Positions 61,641 to 64,000 of a stretch of DNA of 64,000 nt are shown one piece after another. Positions within the stretch are counted from its first letter, which is position 1. Every line of letters begins with the position of its first letter. Below the pieces are notes generated by a model that was given only the letters and a program-made list of their open reading frames with translations, ran no database searches and was not told where the DNA came from. The DNA comes from Rutidosis leptorrhynchoides. Its lineage: Eukaryota > Streptophyta > Magnoliopsida > Asterales > Asteraceae. Made by a program: the position numbers and the translations under genes. The stretch covers positions 364,814,001 through 364,878,000 of the forward strand of contig NC_092337.1 of assembly GCF_046630445.1 (NCBI RefSeq). The letters run 5' to 3'.

Positions 61641-63644
61641 TGAAGTTTAAAGTGTAAATCCTATTAATAATATAAGTTATAATATTATTTAAAATAATAT
61701 CTGTATAAACTAGTCATATCATAAGTTTAATTAAATTAAATTAAATTGAATTATAAAGTTAATATAAGTTTAAATGATATAATAGATATAACATAAGTAT
61801 TTAATTAATTAATTAAACATTAGTCATATCATAAGTATTATTAATTAATAATGAATTATTAATCATAATATAAGTATCTTACATGAATTATGAAATGTTA
61901 CATATATCATAAGTATTTTGTTACAATTATTAAACCATAAGTATTTAATAATTAATTTATGTCATAAATAATTAATAACTAAGTCTTATAATAAATAGAT
62001 AAATCAATAAATAAATAATCTTTATTATAAGTTTTGATATAATAAATCTTATATCTTTAATTTTATACTTAACATAAGTCTTCCATTAATAATAATTGTA
62101 TTATTAAGTCATAAGTTTAATTATAGGAATAATTAAATCAAGATATAAATTTTAAATGATATATTAAATATTAAATATATATCAAAAGTATTAATTAATA
62201 ATAATTACTTTTATAACCTAAGTAATTTAATAATAATGAAAATCATTATTTATATATATATCCTAAGTTTAATTTCATAACATAAGTTTCATTAAAAATT
62301 TCACCGGGTCATATCTTGAGCCTCGGGTGTCAGTTTTTGACGAGTCTTATATATATCCTCATCTAAGAAACCATCCTGACACCTTAGGATGCTCAAGAAC
62401 CTCCCAATTCAGCTCTAAAAGTCGTGATGAACATCCATATACCAAGCATCACTTTAATCCGTTTCAAAACTTGTTTTAATCATTCCAGGTGATCCGTGGC
62501 TCAGATTTTGATGACCCGAACATGAAAGTTCATCCAATCATCAATAATAACACAATGGTACACCCCATAATCTCATACTATGGTCCTAAAGTCTGACCAA
62601 AACCTGGTTTCAAAAGCTTATGCATTTCAATTCTTACAAAACCTTAAATCAAGCATAGATTTTGATCCATAACTCGAAACGAGAAGAATCCAAAGCCTAA
62701 AATTATGTAATCAATGATAGGAACTCGTTGAGACACTTTAACTAACCAAAAAACATGAGCTAAATACACTGATTATATCAATAAAGCTGCTGTCCACAAT
62801 TTGATCAATCGAAAACATACGTAATTGAACATTTCTAAGCATCAATCAACAATACAACAACATACAAGCACTAATACATCAACATACATGTAAAATCAAT
62901 AAAATCAGATGAAAATGAAAAATCTAAGGTTTGTGTTTATACCCTAAACAATAATCAATTGATATAGACGCGTAGAGAACGAAGAGAGGAATCCGATTAT
63001 GTTGAAAGCCCTTTGATTCAAGCTATTGATTGTTGAAGATGATGATGATGTTGGTGGTGGGTGTCGATGGCCACAAAAAAAGGAGGAAGAGAGAAAAGTT
63101 TTGAGAGAAATTAGGTTTAGTAGTGTTAGTGTTAAAATGAAATGAAATGAGAAAATGAAAAATGAAAAGGGGTAATGGGGGGTGTTCGGCCGAAAATGGG
63201 TAGGGTGGGCCCCACATGGCCCACTTTAGCCAATTGGAAAAAGACTTGTGGCCCGTAAACCCGAACGAAGCCCGATTCGCGAAAACGCTATTACGCGATT
63301 AAATCTTCGGAGGAAACACGCACACGCGAAAAATAAAATATTGAAATATCTTATTAACTCATATGATATAGAAATATCATAAGTAAAATAATTTGGATTC
63401 GAAAATCGCAAAAGTCAAATTATTGGTTTGAAAACCGAAATGATTTACCTGATAGAAATCCACGATACGTAGAAACGTACAATTCTAAATACGTACACAT
63501 ATATTCATATAACATATAATAAGAAATATATTATTATTAAAATAATAATATAAGTCATAGAAAGGACGTGGCACAAATATCAATTAACAGACGTTAAATA
63601 TAAACGGAAAAAGATAACGAAAAAAGTAGGGTCGTGACACAGCG

Positions 63645-63959
63645 CATAAATAATTACAAATATGGCGCAAAGTCCGCATATATTAGCGTTTATACAATAC
63701 TACGCGCACTCATTCAAAAACTAGAAATAGAAGTCTTGTGTCTTCATTTAAAGGTTGTTGAACCAGTGAACTTCCAGGATATGACATAGTTCCTCTACGT
63801 GTCTCATAAGATATAATCAAGACCGGGATGTGGTGATTTACCATTCTTAATGAATGGAAAACGATCATAAGGTCCCTTAAACTTCAAAAAAGATTCAATC
63901 TCCAATCTTAATGCAATCGGACTAAATTTAATTAGTATAGTCGAATTTAGGCTCGATCA
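63645..63959 (+). repeat. 3' LTR of the short Tat-like element, right part
   Basis: Matches 49350-49656 and ends CTCGATCA. After it, 63960-64000 is flanking sequence with nothing recognised. Confidence 0.8.
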
Positions 63960-64000
63960 TTGACCACGTATAGAACCATGTGCCTGCTATCGACAACCCA

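Larger units (their letters stand above)
60397..63639 (-). mobile_element. Solo LTR, minus strand, 3.2 kb
   Basis: Minus strand starts TGTCACGACCCTAC at 63639 and ends GGGTCGTCACA at 60397, flanked by a perfect 5-bp duplication CAGCG (60392-60396, 63640-63644). No internal region, so it arose by recombination between LTRs of one element. It has the conserved LTR blocks: GGGATGAGATTACATG (61120-61137), the GAATCC...AGATCTATCGGGC block (60970-61010), GAAATCTTGTGGTC (60778-60791) and TTCTCAGGTA...GCTTCCGCTGTG (60675-60712). The CT-rich minus-strand frames near 63023-63411 are low-complexity and not credible genes. Confidence 0.92.
49239..63959 (+). mobile_element. Short, old non-autonomous Tat-like element with two insertions
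   Basis: The 5' LTR is 49239-49656. The 3' LTR is split: 60283-60396 plus 63645-63959. Flanks TTTAC (49234-49238) and TTGAC (63960-63964) differ by one base, compatible with an aged target duplication. The PBS is TGGCGCCATCCGTGGGA at 49659 and a G-rich tract precedes the 3' LTR. Without insertions it would be about 1.6 kb with roughly 730 bp of interior, so it cannot be autonomous. The LTRs differ at many sites, making it the oldest element of this block. The interior holds a minus-strand small frame. Confidence 0.75.

Overview
The window is nuclear DNA of a flowering plant. It is AT-rich, has intron-bearing genes, and consists mostly of nested LTR retrotransposons plus MITEs and a tRNA-derived SINE. 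The gene products are of ordinary eudicot type. The LTR ends (TGTRAYGACCC...GGTCRTCACA) look to me like those common in Asteraceae genomes; that placement is inference, as no database was searched.

Only two intact host genes were found, both on the + strand in the island at about 33.3-47 kb. The first, at 35919-36949, has four exons and encodes a 205-residue Aux/IAA transcriptional repressor of the IAA32/IAA34 type: it has an LxLxL repression motif and a PB1 domain but a degenerate auxin degron. The second, at 39357-45324, has twelve exons and encodes a 384-residue protein with a CinA-like N-terminus and an HxGH nucleotidylyltransferase C-terminus. All exon joins keep the frame and use GT-AG sites. 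The island also carries a SINE with a 10-bp target duplication, a MULE-type MITE just upstream of the Aux/IAA gene, a Stowaway MITE, hAT-like fragments, a perfect 96-bp tandem duplication, and DNA transposons inside two introns.

Left block (1-33317): nested retroelements. A minus-strand Ty3/gypsy element (LTR 28791-31575, PBS 28777-28788, decayed integrase near 7.0 kb) is split by a Tat/Athila-like element (8813-28383, target duplication AAAAA). That element contains the remnant of a third element (11999-27050), whose LTR is split by a complete non-autonomous element (14293-26122, target duplication TTAGG). The extreme left holds two near-identical 2.1-2.3 kb minus-strand LTR-like units and a diverged third. 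A truncated + strand LTR (31576-33317) closes the block.

Right block (47.3-64 kb): a short, old element with a TGGCGCC-type PBS (49239-63959, about 1.6 kb without insertions) is interrupted twice. Its internal region holds a young complete non-autonomous element (49867-59757, target duplication GCTAG), and its 3' LTR holds a minus-strand solo LTR (60397-63639, target duplication CAGCG).

The most unusual pattern is in the LTRs. At least six otherwise different LTRs share the same ordered set of short conserved blocks in their 3' part. Three of them also carry a 12-bp inverted repeat (GATTCACGAACC / GGTTCGTGAATC) that brackets a family-specific variable segment. In two families that segment contains a tRNA-like A-box/B-box pair. 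The two complete non-autonomous elements also share a decayed gag-like reading frame and a hairpin next to the 3' LTR.
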